A DNA stretch of 64,000 nt from Flavobacteriales bacterium (GCA_016702645.1 JADJDP010000026.1:1-64000), one strand, 5' to 3'. Shown: positions 1-9,409, counted from the stretch's first letter. Made by a program: numbers and translations. Notes: generated by a model from the sequence alone, not told the origin.

Positions 1-199
1 TTGTGTCCACAATACCGGGAAATGGGTATTTGATCAGGGTTCCGATGTCCTCGATGCCAAGCGACGCGGACACGGATCGTTCCGAAGCCATGCTGGAAGC
101 CGCCATGGTCAAGGGGTTCCGATGGTCGGCGTAATCATCCTGCACACGAGTCACCCTGGCAGGAACGCGAAAAACGTCGTATGGTCCGAAGCGACCCAT
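1..199 (-). CDS. partial ORF downstream of a response regulator, unknown function
   Basis: An open frame of 66 codons runs from an ATG at 197-199 off the left edge with no stop. It begins just after the stop codon of the response-regulator gene at 201-203, so translational coupling in one operon is likely. The visible protein starts MGRFGPYDVFRVPARV and shows no motif, signal peptide or membrane segment that I recognise. It could be the first part of a signalling or metabolic gene co-transcribed with the regulators. Only position and openness support it. Confidence 0.4.
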   Translation of the reverse strand, partial: MGRFGPYDVFRVPARVTRVQDDYADHRNPLTMAASSMASERSVSASLGIEDIGTLIKYPFPGIVDT

Positions 200-200
200 A

Positions 201-864
201 TCACCCCCGGTTCATGTACTTGTTGATGGCTGCCACGCGGTTCGGAGCCTTCATCTTCTTGATGATGCGGTGCGTGTGGTTCTTAACCGTGAAGGCCGAG
301 AGTTGCAGGCGTTGCGCCACTTGGGCATAGGTGAGCCCTTCGGCGAGCAGGCCAATGACCAAGCGCTCCTTGGCCGTTAGCCCGAAATGGACCGGTGCCT
401 TCTTGTGGCGCAGGTGATCGATGAGCCTGCGCAGTTCCTCGGGGCCAAGGGCGATCGAGGACCGCACGATCGTGCGGACGGCCGTCGCCAGATCATCGCC
501 CGTGCAGGGTGTGCGCAGATAGCCGCTCGCACCGTGGGACCAGGGCGCGATGGATCAGGTCCCCATCGCGGCGTTCATCGGCCACCAGCAAAGGCACATG
601 CGGGAAACGCTCGCGTGCATGCAAGAGGAACAGATGTTGCGGCAGATCCGGTAGTTCGCCACTGAGCACAAGGGCGTTCGCTTTGGGCAGGGAAGTCCTG
701 CGTAGCAATTCGGTACCGGTGCCATGGATGGAAAGCAACTCCAAATTCGGATGCTGCAAACGACCGATGTGGTTGCGGCTACCCTTCCGGTCCGTGTCGT
801 GTACGAGCACGAAGCGCAACACGCCGTTACCTCGTTCGCTTGCCGGAAGTGATCGATCGTCCAT
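201..864 (-). pseudogene. NarL/LuxR-type response regulator, frameshifted
   Basis: Two frames form one protein: a receiver-like half (864 to about 540) and a LuxR-type helix-turn-helix half (about 540 to 201). Skipping one base near 540 joins them through ALSHGASGYL, the usual end of a receiver, and gives a protein of about 220 residues, normal for NarL/FixJ regulators. The C-terminal part carries LTAKERLVIGLLAEGLT and FTVKNHTHRI, the recognition-helix signature. The receiver looks degenerate: where the phospho-acceptor aspartate should sit (ALVLSGELPD) there is a serine. It is a weak paralogue of the regulator at 1032-1673 and shares its upstream repeat. The break may be sequencing error, since it is the only site here that needs one base fewer. 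Confidence 0.7.
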
Positions 865-897
865 CGACCCAAAACTCCCGGACTATCGCCCGGCCCG

Positions 898-920
898 CAA
901 TAGGGAATTGGTTCACGATC
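898..920. promoter_or_regulatory. shared upstream repeat, copy 1 (candidate operator)
   Basis: This 23-bp sequence is identical to 1707-1729. Here it lies 33 bp upstream of the response-regulator start at 864; the other copy lies the same distance upstream of the start at 1673. Its core is CAAT-AGGGA-ATTG, an interrupted inverted repeat. Identical sequence and spacing before two paralogous regulators suggests a common operator, perhaps autoregulatory. The flanking sequences do not match. Confidence 0.6.
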
Positions 921-1031
921 GGAGGGAGAGAGCAGTTACCGGTTGTCAGTTGCTCGTTGATAGTTGTAAGTCGTCGGGCACACACATGCCAACGCGCGAC
1001 CGACAACCAACAACCAGCAACGATCCTCCGA

Positions 1032-1673
1032 TCAGCGCCCGAAATACCGGTTGGTCGCCTCGGTGCGGTTCTGCACCTGCAACTTGGCGTACACACGGAA
1101 CACATGGTTCTTCACGGTGCCGATGGAGATGCCGAGCTGCGCCGCGATCTCCTTGTACAACAATCCTTCGGCGAGCAACTTCAGGACCTCCGCTTCGCGC
1201 TCGCCCAGGTGTTCCTCCAAAATGGGCACGGCAGAAGGGCGTTGCTTGAAATGGTCAACCACACGGCGTGCGATGGCTGCGCTCATGGGTGCCCCACCGT
1301 CATGGATCTCGCGCACGGCGGCCACGATCTCATCGGGGGTGCTGTTCTTCAAGAGGAAGCCGCTGGCTCCAAAGCGCAACGCGTCGAAGATGCGTTTGTC
1401 ATCATCGTACACGGTGTACATCATGAACTGGATGCCCTTCTTGCGCTCTGCCATTTGCCGCACGAACTCGATGCCGTCCATACCCGGCAGGTTCACATCC
1501 ACCACCATCACATCGGGCTGTTCGGTGCCGACATCCGCCAGCGCCAGTTCAGAGGAACGATACGTGTTCACCAGCCGGAAGCCATCGCTGGTGGTGAACA
1601 CTTCGCGGAGCATGGCGCGTATGTCCGCATCATCCTCCACCACGCTCACACGCAAGGGTCCTGCTTCCGCCAT
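1032..1673 (-). CDS. NarL/FixJ-family response regulator
   Basis: Intact two-domain transcriptional regulator of about 213 residues. The receiver domain has the acidic pair (VVEDDADI), the phospho-acceptor aspartate in VMVVDVNLPGMDG, the conserved threonine in MMYTVYD and lysine in GFLLKNS. The C-terminal LuxR-type DNA-binding domain carries LGEREAEVLKLLAEGL and ISIGTVKNHVFRVYAKL. I place the start at the ATG at 1671-1673; the longer frame needs a TTG start inside the upstream repeat. It is divergent from the TPR histidine kinase starting at 1761, which has an HisKA_3-type domain, the usual partner of NarL regulators, so the two probably form a two-component system. The degenerate paralogue follows downstream. 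Confidence 0.9.
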   Translation of the reverse strand: MAEAGPLRVSVVEDDADIRAMLREVFTTSDGFRLVNTYRSSELALADVGTEQPDVMVVDVNLPGMDGIEFVRQMAERKKGIQFMMYTVYDDDKRIFDALRFGASGFLLKNSTPDEIVAAVREIHDGGAPMSAAIARRVVDHFKQRPSAVPILEEHLGEREAEVLKLLAEGLLYKEIAAQLGISIGTVKNHVFRVYAKLQVQNRTEATNRYFGR

Positions 1674-1706
1674 GGCCGCTAAAGTTCGCTCTTGGGCCGT
1701 GGTGCC

Positions 1707-1729
1707 CAATAGGGAATTGGTTCACGATC
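1707..1729. promoter_or_regulatory. shared upstream repeat, copy 2 (candidate operator)
   Basis: Perfect copy of 898-920. It sits in the divergent intergenic region between the regulator start (1673) and the kinase start (1761), so a protein bound here could control both. The local inverted repeat is CCAAT-AGGGA-ATTGG, one pair longer than copy 1. No clear Bacteroidota -33/-7 promoter overlaps it. Confidence 0.6.
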
Positions 1730-1760
1730 CGGTGCTGTGCCGATATTGCAACGGTAAGGC

Positions 1761-3783
1761 ATGGAACGATCGAGAGCTTGGAATTGCAGGTGGCTGTACC
1801 GCGCGGTGGCAGTGAGCGTTCTCTGCTGGGGCATGCAGCAACATGCTCAGGCGCAATGGAACAAGGCGGTGCGCGACTCCCTGCTGCCGCTCTTGGATCC
1901 CATGAAAGGAGCCTGGACCAGGTGACACGGTACTGCCTGGTTGCAGGGACGTGGATGGTCTCCAGCAAAGCCCGTCCCTATCTGCAGCAGTTGGATACGC
2001 TCACCCGCTTCTTCCTGACCCATGAGACGGAGGACGTTCGACGTTTCGCGCGTTCCATGCGCGCGCAATACCATTACAACAGTGGTTACCAAGCCAAGTT
2101 CAAACGGGATGTTCCGGGTGCATTGGATAATTTCGAGCAGGCATGTTCACTGTGGAAGGACCTGGGCAGTCCATCGTACGGGATCGTTGGCTACGACGCC
2201 CTCGGTTCCTTGTACCGATCGGTGGGTGAACCTCAACTCGCGCTTGCTTATTACAAGGAGGCATTGCCATTCGCGGACCCCGCACACGATCCCCCGCGGA
2301 GACCCAATTGCGGATCGGGATGGCCAGCGCCTACTGTGATCTGGGCCGCTACGATCTGGCCGAAGAACAACTGGCTCTGTGCGATACCAGTTTGCCCGAG
2401 GTACACCCCAATGTGTTGGAAGGCATGGCATATCTGCTTGAAGCACAGGGCGAGCGAACGAACGCGCTGAAGAAACTCGACCGCGCTGCCGAGGTCATGG
2501 CGGTCGATCCGGAACCTTGGGGGTACATCGGGGTGTACTCACCCATGGCGCGAATGAAAATGGCGGGCGGCGACCACGTCGGCGCTTTGCAGGCCGCCTC
2601 ATCCTGCATGGAGGTGGCAGCAGGCACGGGCGATGAAGCCGGGTGGTGCACCTGCTCCATACTCGCGGGCGAAGCAGAATTGGCCCTGGGAAATTCCGGA
2701 GGAGCAGAAAGACTCTTGCGCAGTGCATTGGACACCGCTCGCTACCATGGGTATCTGGGCCTTGCGCGCGAAACCGGCGATGAAGGCTCCATGGTCCATG
2801 CGGCCGCGATGCTGCGCGACATCTATCTGCGCCAGAACAGGTTGAAGGAAGCGGTGGAAATGACCACGTACTGGTCCGAGTTGAAGGATACCCTGAACCT
2901 CATGGACGGACGGCTCGAAGTGCTGCGGACCAACATGCGGCGCAAGGCGCTCACCGACAGCCTTGAACTGGTGCGCATCGCAAAAGAGGCACAGTGCGAA
3001 TCGGATGGCCAACTCCAACGCGAGCAGGACCGCAGGCGAGCGCTCCTTGGTTGGGGTTCCGCTGCCCTGGTGCTTTTATCGCTGATCGCCTACTTCCTCG
3101 TTACCCGATTGAAACAGGCTCGTCGAATGGCGGCACTGGAAAAGAACCAACTCCGACAGGAAGCCGTCATCGCCGACCTGCGGGTGCGGGAGGAATTGCG
3201 CCGGGATGTGCATGATGATCTCGGTTCGGGTCTCAGCGCATTGAAGTTGCGCAGCGAACTGGCATTGCGGGATGAGACCGAGGGACCGAAACGCGAACGA
3301 TTGCGCGCACTCTCGGCAAAAGCCGACGAGTTGATGTCCAGCATGCGCGAGCTCCTGTGGTCCATGGATACCGAACGGCGCAGCCTGCGCGACACGGTGG
3401 ACCATTGCACGCTCTACGCACGCTCGTACCTCAGCGAACACGACATCAAACTGGAACTCACGTTGACCGGCGATTGGCCCGACCTCCCGCTGGACCCACG
3501 CCAGCGGCGCAACCTGTTCCTGGTGGTGAAAGAGGCCTTGCACAATGTGGTGAAGCACGCGAATGCCAGCACGGTGATGATGGCGTGGGAGTGGTCCGAC
3601 GGAATGGACCTGGTGATCCAGGATGATGGGATCGGGCTCGCCTCCACCACGGATCACGCGGGAAACGGGTTGAGCAACATGCGCGAACGGATCCAGGAAC
3701 TAGGCGGAACCTTGGATGCGGACAACGGTCCCGGACTAAGACTGCATGTTCGCATCACCGAGGATGCGCTGAAGCAGCGCTGA
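1761..3783 (+). CDS. TPR-containing sensor histidine kinase (HisKA_3 type), two frame breaks
   Basis: The ATG at 1761 opens a signal peptide (hydrophobic AVAVSVLCWG, cleavage after AQA). The frame breaks near 1908 (GG, probably GGG) and at the C run 2291-2295 (probably six C). With one base added at each, a single protein of about 674 residues results. It has an extracytoplasmic TPR-like helical region, one membrane helix (ALVLLSLIAYFLVT), a dimerisation/phosphoacceptor helix with the histidine in REELRRDVHDDLGSG, and a HATPase_c domain with an N-box VVKEALHNVVKHAN and G-box QDDGIGL and NGLSNMRER. This is the DesK/NarX-like architecture common in Bacteroidota. Its divergent neighbour, the NarL regulator, is the likely partner. 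The intact ORF alone covers 2308-3783. Confidence 0.85.
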
Positions 3784-3796
3784 GGACAACCCCGGA

Positions 3797-4666
3797 TCAG
3801 CTCAGCACCTCCTTCACCTTCGCGCCGATCGATGCGGGGCTTTCCACCACGTGGATGCCGCACTCGCGCATCACGGCCTTCTTGGCTTCGGCACTTTCAT
3901 CGGCACCGCTCACGATGGCACCGGCGTGACCCATGGTGCGGCCCTTTGGAGCCGTGACACCGGCGATGAAGCCGATGACCGGTTTCTTGCAATTGGCCTT
4001 GATCCAACGCGCAGCCTGGATCTCCAGATCACCGCCGATCTCGCCGATCATCACGATGGCTTTCGTCTCCGGGTCGTTCGCAAAGAGTTGAACGGCTTCG
4101 AGGGTGGTGGTACCAATGATGGGGTTGCCACCGATGCCGATGGCCGTGGTGATACCGAGACCGGCCTTCACCACTTGATCGGCCGCCTCGTAGGTGAGCG
4201 TACCGCTCTTGCTGATGATGCCTACCCCACCCTTCTTGAACACGAAGCCGGGCATGATGCCCACTTTGCATTCATCCGCCGTGATGATACCGGGACAGTT
4301 GGGCCCGATGAGCACGCAGTCCTTTCCGCGCAGGTATTCACGTGCGGTGACCATGTCCTTCACAGGAATGCCTTCGGTGATGCACACGATCACCTTGATC
4401 CCGGCATCCGCCGCTTCCATGATCGCATCCGCAGCGAAAGGAGGCGGAACGAAAATGATGCTGACGTCAGCGCCGGTCGTCTTCACCGCATCGATCACCG
4501 TTTCGAAGACCGGGCGATCAAGGTGTTGCTGGCCACCCTTGCCGGGGGTAACACCGCCAACGACGTTCGTTCCATACTCGATCATCTGGGTGGCGTGGAA
4601 GGTGCCCTCGCTACCAGTGAAGCCTTGCACCAGCACTTTGCTGGCTTTGTTGACGAGTACGCTCAT
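3797..4666 (-). CDS. sucD: succinate-CoA ligase, ADP-forming, alpha subunit
   Basis: 289 residues, full family length. SucD with SucC interconverts succinyl-CoA and succinate with phosphorylation of ADP or GDP in the citric acid cycle. The N-terminal CoA-binding Rossmann part has GFTGSEGTFH (residues 15-24) and the characteristic GGVTPGKGG. The ligase half has GPNCPGII, GEIGG (208-212) and the phospho-histidine in GRTMGHAGA (His247). SucC is not in the window, so the subunits are encoded apart, as in many Bacteroidota. It converges on the histidine kinase with only 13 bp between stop codons and follows the MFS gene on the same strand. Confidence 0.97.
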   Translation of the reverse strand: MSVLVNKASKVLVQGFTGSEGTFHATQMIEYGTNVVGGVTPGKGGQQHLDRPVFETVIDAVKTTGADVSIIFVPPPFAADAIMEAADAGIKVIVCITEGIPVKDMVTAREYLRGKDCVLIGPNCPGIITADECKVGIMPGFVFKKGGVGIISKSGTLTYEAADQVVKAGLGITTAIGIGGNPIIGTTTLEAVQLFANDPETKAIVMIGEIGGDLEIQAARWIKANCKKPVIGFIAGVTAPKGRTMGHAGAIVSGADESAEAKKAVMRECGIHVVESPASIGAKVKEVLS

Positions 4667-4696
4667 GTGATCGGAACTTGTAAAGAGGCGGCGAAA

Positions 4697-5962
4697 CTAA
4701 GCCGGGCGATCGGAGGCACCAACGAGCGGCTTGTAACTCGTGCGCAGGTAGTGGAACACGAGGGCCAGCGTGCCCAGCATGATGGCACCACCCACCCAGA
4801 AGGGAAGCCCCATTCCCAGTGGATAAAGGAAGCTGGAAAGCGTAGGGCCCAACACCCGGCCCAGCGAACCGAAACCCATGTTCTGGCCCATCACCTCGCC
4901 TTGTTCATGCGGCCCCGCCTGTCGGCTGAGGATGGAGACCAAACTGGGGTTGAGGCAGGCATTGCCGACCGAGAGCATGATCATGGGCACCATGCTGTAC
5001 AGCACGAAGAGCAGATCGAGGTCCTGGTGGATCGGTTGACCATCGGCACCGAGCGGCACCGAAGCACGCAAGCCGAGCGGCACGAACGGAATGGCGGCCA
5101 ATCCAAGGCCCACCAGCACCGCGCCGTTGATCATCATGCGTCGTTCGCCCCAGAGCTTCTGGAAAACGCCCACGAGCGCACCCTGCGAAATGGCGGACAT
5201 CACCCCCACGATGGCCATGAGCATCCCGACTTGATCCACATCCAGCGCGTACCGGTCCTTCCAGAAGAAGGAGATGCTCACGTTCATCATGCTGAAAGCC
5301 GTGATGTACACGAAGCCGATGATGAAGATGTCCCGGAAGCGCTGGTCCTTGAGCGACGCGAAGGTGCTGGCCACCGGCTTGAAATTGATGGTACGCGCGT
5401 GGTCCTTCTCCTTCAGCGATTCCGGCAACACGAACAGCACACCCAGCAGGTTGAGCAGGCAAAGCCCCACGGCGAAGTAGCCGACGGACTGGATGCCGCC
5501 GAGGTGATGGAAGATGTAGCCGCCCAGGACCGGTCCAGCTGCGAAGGCGATCCCCCAAGCCGCGCCGACCACCAATCCGATGCGCTTCGCGCGGTCCTTC
5601 GGTTCGGAGATATCGCTCACATAGGCCTGCGCAGCAGCGATGTTACCGGACCCCATACCGGTGAGGATGCGCGAGACGAAGAGCCAGATCACGTTGTCGG
5701 CATGCGCGAAGACCACATAGCTCACCGCACTGATGATCACCGAGGCGAGGATCACCGGGCGGCGACCGAACCGATCGCTCGCACTGCCCCAGATGGGTGA
5801 ACAGAGGAAAACGAGCAGGCTGAAGACGGCTGAGGAAAGGATCACCATGAACTCGCTCGCCCCCACCCGCTCCCCGAAGTAGGGCATGACGGGTATGAAG
5901 AGCGTGAAGCCCAGCAGATCGATGAAGATCGTGAGCCAGAGTATCAGCAGTCTGCGGTCCAT
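4697..5962 (-). CDS. MFS transporter, TetA-like multidrug exporter family
   Basis: 421-residue, 12-helix major facilitator. The N-terminus LLILWLTIFIDLLGFTLFIPVMP matches the DHA1/TetA subfamily opening in pattern, and the loop 2-3 motif A is clear (GSASDRFGRRPVIL). Motif C is present as GAAWGIAFAAGPVLGG. This family exports drugs or metabolites by proton antiport; tetracycline resistance proteins and general exporters cannot be told apart by sequence alone here. It sits 24 bp downstream of the NADH dehydrogenase gene on the same strand, probably only read-through, and 30 bp upstream of sucD. Confidence 0.88.
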   Translation of the reverse strand: MDRRLLILWLTIFIDLLGFTLFIPVMPYFGERVGASEFMVILSSAVFSLLVFLCSPIWGSASDRFGRRPVILASVIISAVSYVVFAHADNVIWLFVSRILTGMGSGNIAAAQAYVSDISEPKDRAKRIGLVVGAAWGIAFAAGPVLGGYIFHHLGGIQSVGYFAVGLCLLNLLGVLFVLPESLKEKDHARTINFKPVASTFASLKDQRFRDIFIIGFVYITAFSMMNVSISFFWKDRYALDVDQVGMLMAIVGVMSAISQGALVGVFQKLWGERRMMINGAVLVGLGLAAIPFVPLGLRASVPLGADGQPIHQDLDLLFVLYSMVPMIMLSVGNACLNPSLVSILSRQAGPHEQGEVMGQNMGFGSLGRVLGPTLSSFLYPLGMGLPFWVGGAIMLGTLALVFHYLRTSYKPLVGASDRPA

Positions 5963-5986
5963 GCGGGGCGGTGAAGCTATCCGCCT

Positions 5987-7309
5987 TCAGGATGCCACCG
6001 TGGAATGCGGCTCCACGACAGTGGTCTTGCGCAGGTACGGGCGAATGATCAGTCGGATGGTGTTCTTCCAACTCATGTACTTCCACGCCCAATTGAAGAG
6101 CACCATCACGCGGTTGCGGAAGCTCACCAGGCTCATGACGTGGACGAAGATCCAGCCGAACCAGGCGATGGCACCGCCCATGTGAAAGCCGCGAACATCC
6201 AACACCGCCTTGTACCGACCGATGGTGGCCATGGAACCCTTGTCCACGTAGCCGAAGGGTGTCCGTTCCTTCTCCGCACGTTGGAGGTTCTTCACCAAAT
6301 ATTGGGCTTGCTGCATCGCCGCCGGGGCAACCTGCGGGTGTCCCTTCGGCCACGCGGGATCGGCGGTCATGAGCGCCACATCGCCAATGGCATACACGTT
6401 CGCGGTCCCTTGCACTTTGCTGAAAGCGTCCACGTTGAAGCGGTTCGCTTGCGGATGAAAGCCTTGCTCAAGTCCGGGTAGGCAAACGCCACGCACACCC
6501 GCCGCCCAGATGACGGTGTTGGTGTCCATGTGCGAGCCATCAAGAAAGGTGACCCGATCACCATCGTAGCCGGTGACCCGCGCTCCGAAATTCACCTTCA
6601 CCCCCATTTCTTCCAGGTACCGAAGGGCCTTCGCGCTGCTCTTTTCGCTGAAGGCTTTCAGCAGTCGATCGCCACTATCGATCAGGTGGATCATCATCTG
6701 GCTGCTGTCCAGTTCGAGGTACTCGTTCTTCAGCACCGTCATGCGGATCTCCGCCATGGCACCCGCCAATTCCACACCCGTAGGACCGCCACCCACGATA
6801 ACGAAGTTCAACTGGCGACGTTGGTGGGCTTCATCGCTCAGGTAGAGCGCCGCCTCGAAGTCCTGCAGGAAATCGCTGCGGATGTCGAGCGCCTGGCTGA
6901 TGCTCTTCAACTGCATGGCCTGGTCCTCCACCTGCTTGTTGCCGAAGAAATTGGTGGTGCTGCCCGTGGCGATGATGAGGATATCATAGTGCAGTTCGCC
7001 GTGGTCCGTGACCACCACGTTGTCCGCCGGGCGCACACCAACGACGTTCGTCATGCGGAAGGCCACATTGGGCATGGGTGCCACCGTGCGCCGGAACGGA
7101 TGGGCAATGCTATCGGCGCTGAGGCTGGCGGTGGCGACTTGGTAGAGCAGCGGTTGGAAGCAGTGGTGGTTCTGCCGGTCGAGCAGGAGGACCTTGAACG
7201 GTTTGCCCGCAAGGCGCTGCACCACCTCCAACCCGGCGAACCCGCCGCCAATGACGATCACAGTGGGATAGGTCAGGCGGTCGTACTCGATCTTGGCTTG
7301 GCTCTTCAT
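5987..7309 (-). CDS. type II NADH dehydrogenase (NDH-2), FAD-dependent
   Basis: 440 residues from the ATG at 7309; the longer frame upstream is read-through over the divergent mnmE start. Two Rossmann motifs are seen: VIGGGFAGLEVV (FAD, residues 19-30) and VIVGGGPTGVELAG (NADH, about 170). The FAD-contacting YAIGDVAL is near the C-terminal third. The last 70 residues hold a hydrophobic stretch with aromatic residues (IAWFGWIFVHVMSL), the membrane-anchoring extension typical of Bacteroidota NDH-2. The enzyme passes electrons from NADH to menaquinone without pumping protons. Start region and mnmE start are separated by 64 bp, leaving room for divergent promoters. Confidence 0.93.
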   Translation of the reverse strand: MKSQAKIEYDRLTYPTVIVIGGGFAGLEVVQRLAGKPFKVLLLDRQNHHCFQPLLYQVATASLSADSIAHPFRRTVAPMPNVAFRMTNVVGVRPADNVVVTDHGELHYDILIIATGSTTNFFGNKQVEDQAMQLKSISQALDIRSDFLQDFEAALYLSDEAHQRRQLNFVIVGGGPTGVELAGAMAEIRMTVLKNEYLELDSSQMMIHLIDSGDRLLKAFSEKSSAKALRYLEEMGVKVNFGARVTGYDGDRVTFLDGSHMDTNTVIWAAGVRGVCLPGLEQGFHPQANRFNVDAFSKVQGTANVYAIGDVALMTADPAWPKGHPQVAPAAMQQAQYLVKNLQRAEKERTPFGYVDKGSMATIGRYKAVLDVRGFHMGGAIAWFGWIFVHVMSLVSFRNRVMVLFNWAWKYMSWKNTIRLIIRPYLRKTTVVEPHSTVAS

Positions 7310-7373
7310 GGGTGTGGACACTAACCCGATCGGCGGAAGCGATGGGGCGTAAAGATCCGGATCTTTGCCCGCC

Positions 7374-8723
7374 ATGTACGAACGCGACACAATTGCCGCC
7401 ATCGCCTCACCGTCGGGAACGGGCGCCATCGCGTTGCTGCGCCTATCCGGACCCAAAGCCGTTGCCGTGGCGTGGGCTGTTGCTCCCGGACTACCGCCCG
7501 AGGTAGTGGACCGCCGCGCGTACTTCAGTGCGCTGGTGGACGCCGAAGGACAGATCGATGAGGGATTGGTGACCACCTTCCACGGCCCGCGGTCCTTCAC
7601 CGGTGAGGACGTGGTGGAGTTCAGCGTTCATGGATCGTCCTATGTGCAGCAACGTTTGTTGGAAGCATTGCTCGCTGCGGGCGCTCGTGCGGCCCAACCC
7701 GGCGAGTTCACCCAGCGCGCCTTCCTCAACCGCAAAATGGACCTGAGCCAGGCCGAGGCGGTGGCCGACCTCATCGCCAGCCAGAGCGCGGCACAGCACA
7801 AGCTCGCCTTGCAACAATTGCGCGGTGGCTTCGGCAAGCGGATCGAAGACCTGCGTCAACAGCTCATCGACTTCAGCGCGCTGATCGAGCTCGAACTCGA
7901 CTTCAGCGAAGAGGATGTGCAATTCGCCAAGCGCGTTGAACTGGTCACGCTCATCGACCGGCTCGTGGACCTGTGCGCGGAGTTGATCTCCTCCTTCCGC
8001 TACGGCAATGCGGTGAAGCAAGGCGTTCCCGTGGCGATCATCGGTTCGCCCAACAGCGGTAAGAGCACCTTGTTGAACGCCTTGTTGCAAGAGGACCGGG
8101 CCATCGTGAGCGACATCCCCGGGACCACACGCGACACGGTGGAGGAAACGATCACCCTTGGAGGCATCCTGTTCCGCTTCATCGATACCGCCGGGATCCG
8201 CAAGACCAACGATGTGGTGGAACAACTCGGAATCGACCGCAGCTACAAGAAGGCGAAAGAGGCGAGCATCGTGGTCCTGCTGGGCGATGCCAGTGTGATG
8301 AACGAACAGGCTTTCGCGTTGGAGGCCGGCATGCTGCGCGAACGCATTGGTGAAGGACCCGTGGTGATCCCTGTGCTCAACAAGGTGGATGTGGTGCAGG
8401 CAAGGCCGAAGAGCACCCTTGCGATCTGTGCAAAGCACGGCGAAGGCCTCGATGTGCTCAAGCAACGCTTCCTGGATCATGTGAAGGGCTTGCACACCGG
8501 ACAGGCGGATATCGTGGTGACCAACGCACGCCATGTGGATGCCCTGACAAAGGCCCGACAGGCATTGGTGGAGGCCCGCAAGGCCATCGACAACGGAACG
8601 AGCGGGGAACTGCTGGCCGTGGACCTTCGTCGCGCGCAGCATCACTTGGGGGCCATCACCGGCAGCATCACGACCGACGATCTGCTGGGCAGCATTTTTT
8701 CGCGTTTCTGTATTGGCAAGTGA
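7374..8723 (+). CDS. mnmE: tRNA uridine-5-carboxymethylaminomethyl modification GTPase MnmE
   Basis: 449 residues. MnmE with MnmG adds the cmnm5 group to wobble uridine 34 of several tRNAs. The N-terminal folate-binding domain starts DTIAAIASPSGTGAIAL and includes the conserved PGEFTQRAFLNRKMDLSQAEA pattern. The inserted GTPase domain has G1 GSPNSGKST (about 224-232), G2/G3 GTTRDT and DTAGIR, and G4 NKVD. The protein ends in CIGK, with the cysteine conserved throughout the family. I chose the ATG at 7374 rather than a TTG nine bases earlier. The stop codon overlaps the GTG start of the next gene by four bases (GTGA). Confidence 0.97.
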   Translation: MYERDTIAAIASPSGTGAIALLRLSGPKAVAVAWAVAPGLPPEVVDRRAYFSALVDAEGQIDEGLVTTFHGPRSFTGEDVVEFSVHGSSYVQQRLLEALLAAGARAAQPGEFTQRAFLNRKMDLSQAEAVADLIASQSAAQHKLALQQLRGGFGKRIEDLRQQLIDFSALIELELDFSEEDVQFAKRVELVTLIDRLVDLCAELISSFRYGNAVKQGVPVAIIGSPNSGKSTLLNALLQEDRAIVSDIPGTTRDTVEETITLGGILFRFIDTAGIRKTNDVVEQLGIDRSYKKAKEASIVVLLGDASVMNEQAFALEAGMLRERIGEGPVVIPVLNKVDVVQARPKSTLAICAKHGEGLDVLKQRFLDHVKGLHTGQADIVVTNARHVDALTKARQALVEARKAIDNGTSGELLAVDLRRAQHHLGAITGSITTDDLLGSIFSRFCIGK

Positions 8724-9337
8724 CCACCCCGCTCCTATCCGCCTTCTACTTCGGCAGTGTGGAACACTACCGTCTGTTGGCGATGCACGAGCGTGTGATC
8801 ATCGATCTGGGTGAGCACTACGAGCGGCAGAGCTACCGCACGCGCACCTCCATCATCGGTCCGAACGGGGTGCAGGACCTGGTGGTGCAGATCGCGCGGA
8901 AGAGCGGCGAGAAGATGCCGATGAGGTCGGTCGGCTTGAGCTATGTGGAGACCTGGCCGCAACAACATATGCACGCTATCCGCAGTGCCTATGGCAACAC
9001 GCCCTGGTTCATCCACTACATCGATGAGATCGAAGCGGTGGTGTTGAAGAAGTACGACCGGCTCGCGGACCTGCAACTGGCCACGATCGACCTTGGTATG
9101 AAATGGCTTGGTCTGAAAACAGAAGTTGTCGTCTCGGACAACTACATCGAGCAAACGGATGGCCTTGCAGACCTCCGCATGGCCTTCCATCCGAAGAGAC
9201 CGTTGCCACCGGAAGTTGCGGCGGTTCCTCCCTACCCGCAGGTTTTCACTGACAGGCACGGCTTCGTTCCGCGTATGAGCATCATCGATCTGGTGTGCAA
9301 TTGCGGTCCTGATAGCGGACGGATCCTGAAAGGGTGA
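8720..9337 (+). CDS. WbqC-like family protein
   Basis: 205 residues, starting with GTG inside the stop of mnmE, so probably translationally coupled. The order of motifs fits the WbqC-like family (PF08889): an N-terminal YFGSVEHYRLL, then HYERQSYRTRTSIIGPNGVQ in shortened form NGVQDLVVQI, the WPQQHMHAIRSAYGNTPWF block, and C-terminal YPQVFTDRHGFVPRMSIIDL followed by CNCGP. Members occur in polysaccharide loci and as single genes beside signal peptidase or mnmE-type housekeeping genes in Bacteroidota; the biochemical function is not established. No signal peptide or membrane helix is visible. Confidence 0.88.
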   Translation: MTTPLLSAFYFGSVEHYRLLAMHERVIIDLGEHYERQSYRTRTSIIGPNGVQDLVVQIARKSGEKMPMRSVGLSYVETWPQQHMHAIRSAYGNTPWFIHYIDEIEAVVLKKYDRLADLQLATIDLGMKWLGLKTEVVVSDNYIEQTDGLADLRMAFHPKRPLPPEVAAVPPYPQVFTDRHGFVPRMSIIDLVCNCGPDSGRILKG

Positions 9338-9355
9338 CCCACTTCGGGCAGGGCC

Positions 9356-9389
9356 AAAAAAAAGCAGGGCCTCCCTTCGGAGACCCTGC
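9356..9389 (-). terminator. Rho-independent terminator of the FG-GAP/T9SS gene
   Basis: On the minus strand a hairpin with an 11-bp stem (one mismatch, positions 9364-9389, loop near CTTC/GAAG) is followed by eight T (the A run 9356-9363). It lies 20 bp past the stop of the gene at 9410 and also between convergent genes. Confidence 0.85.
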
Positions 9390-9409
9390 ATCGGTAGGGA
9401 TCGAAAAGA

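Noticed and set aside
3851..5800. 649-residue plus-strand open frame
   Set aside because: Antisense to sucD and the MFS gene; composition is histidine- and arginine-rich, the sign of a GC-rich shadow frame.
9356..9389. CRISPR-like or attachment-site repeats around the hairpins
   Set aside because: Hairpins at 9364, 16725, 37914, 38188 and 61655 are single, each at a gene end; no spaced repeat array exists anywhere in the window.
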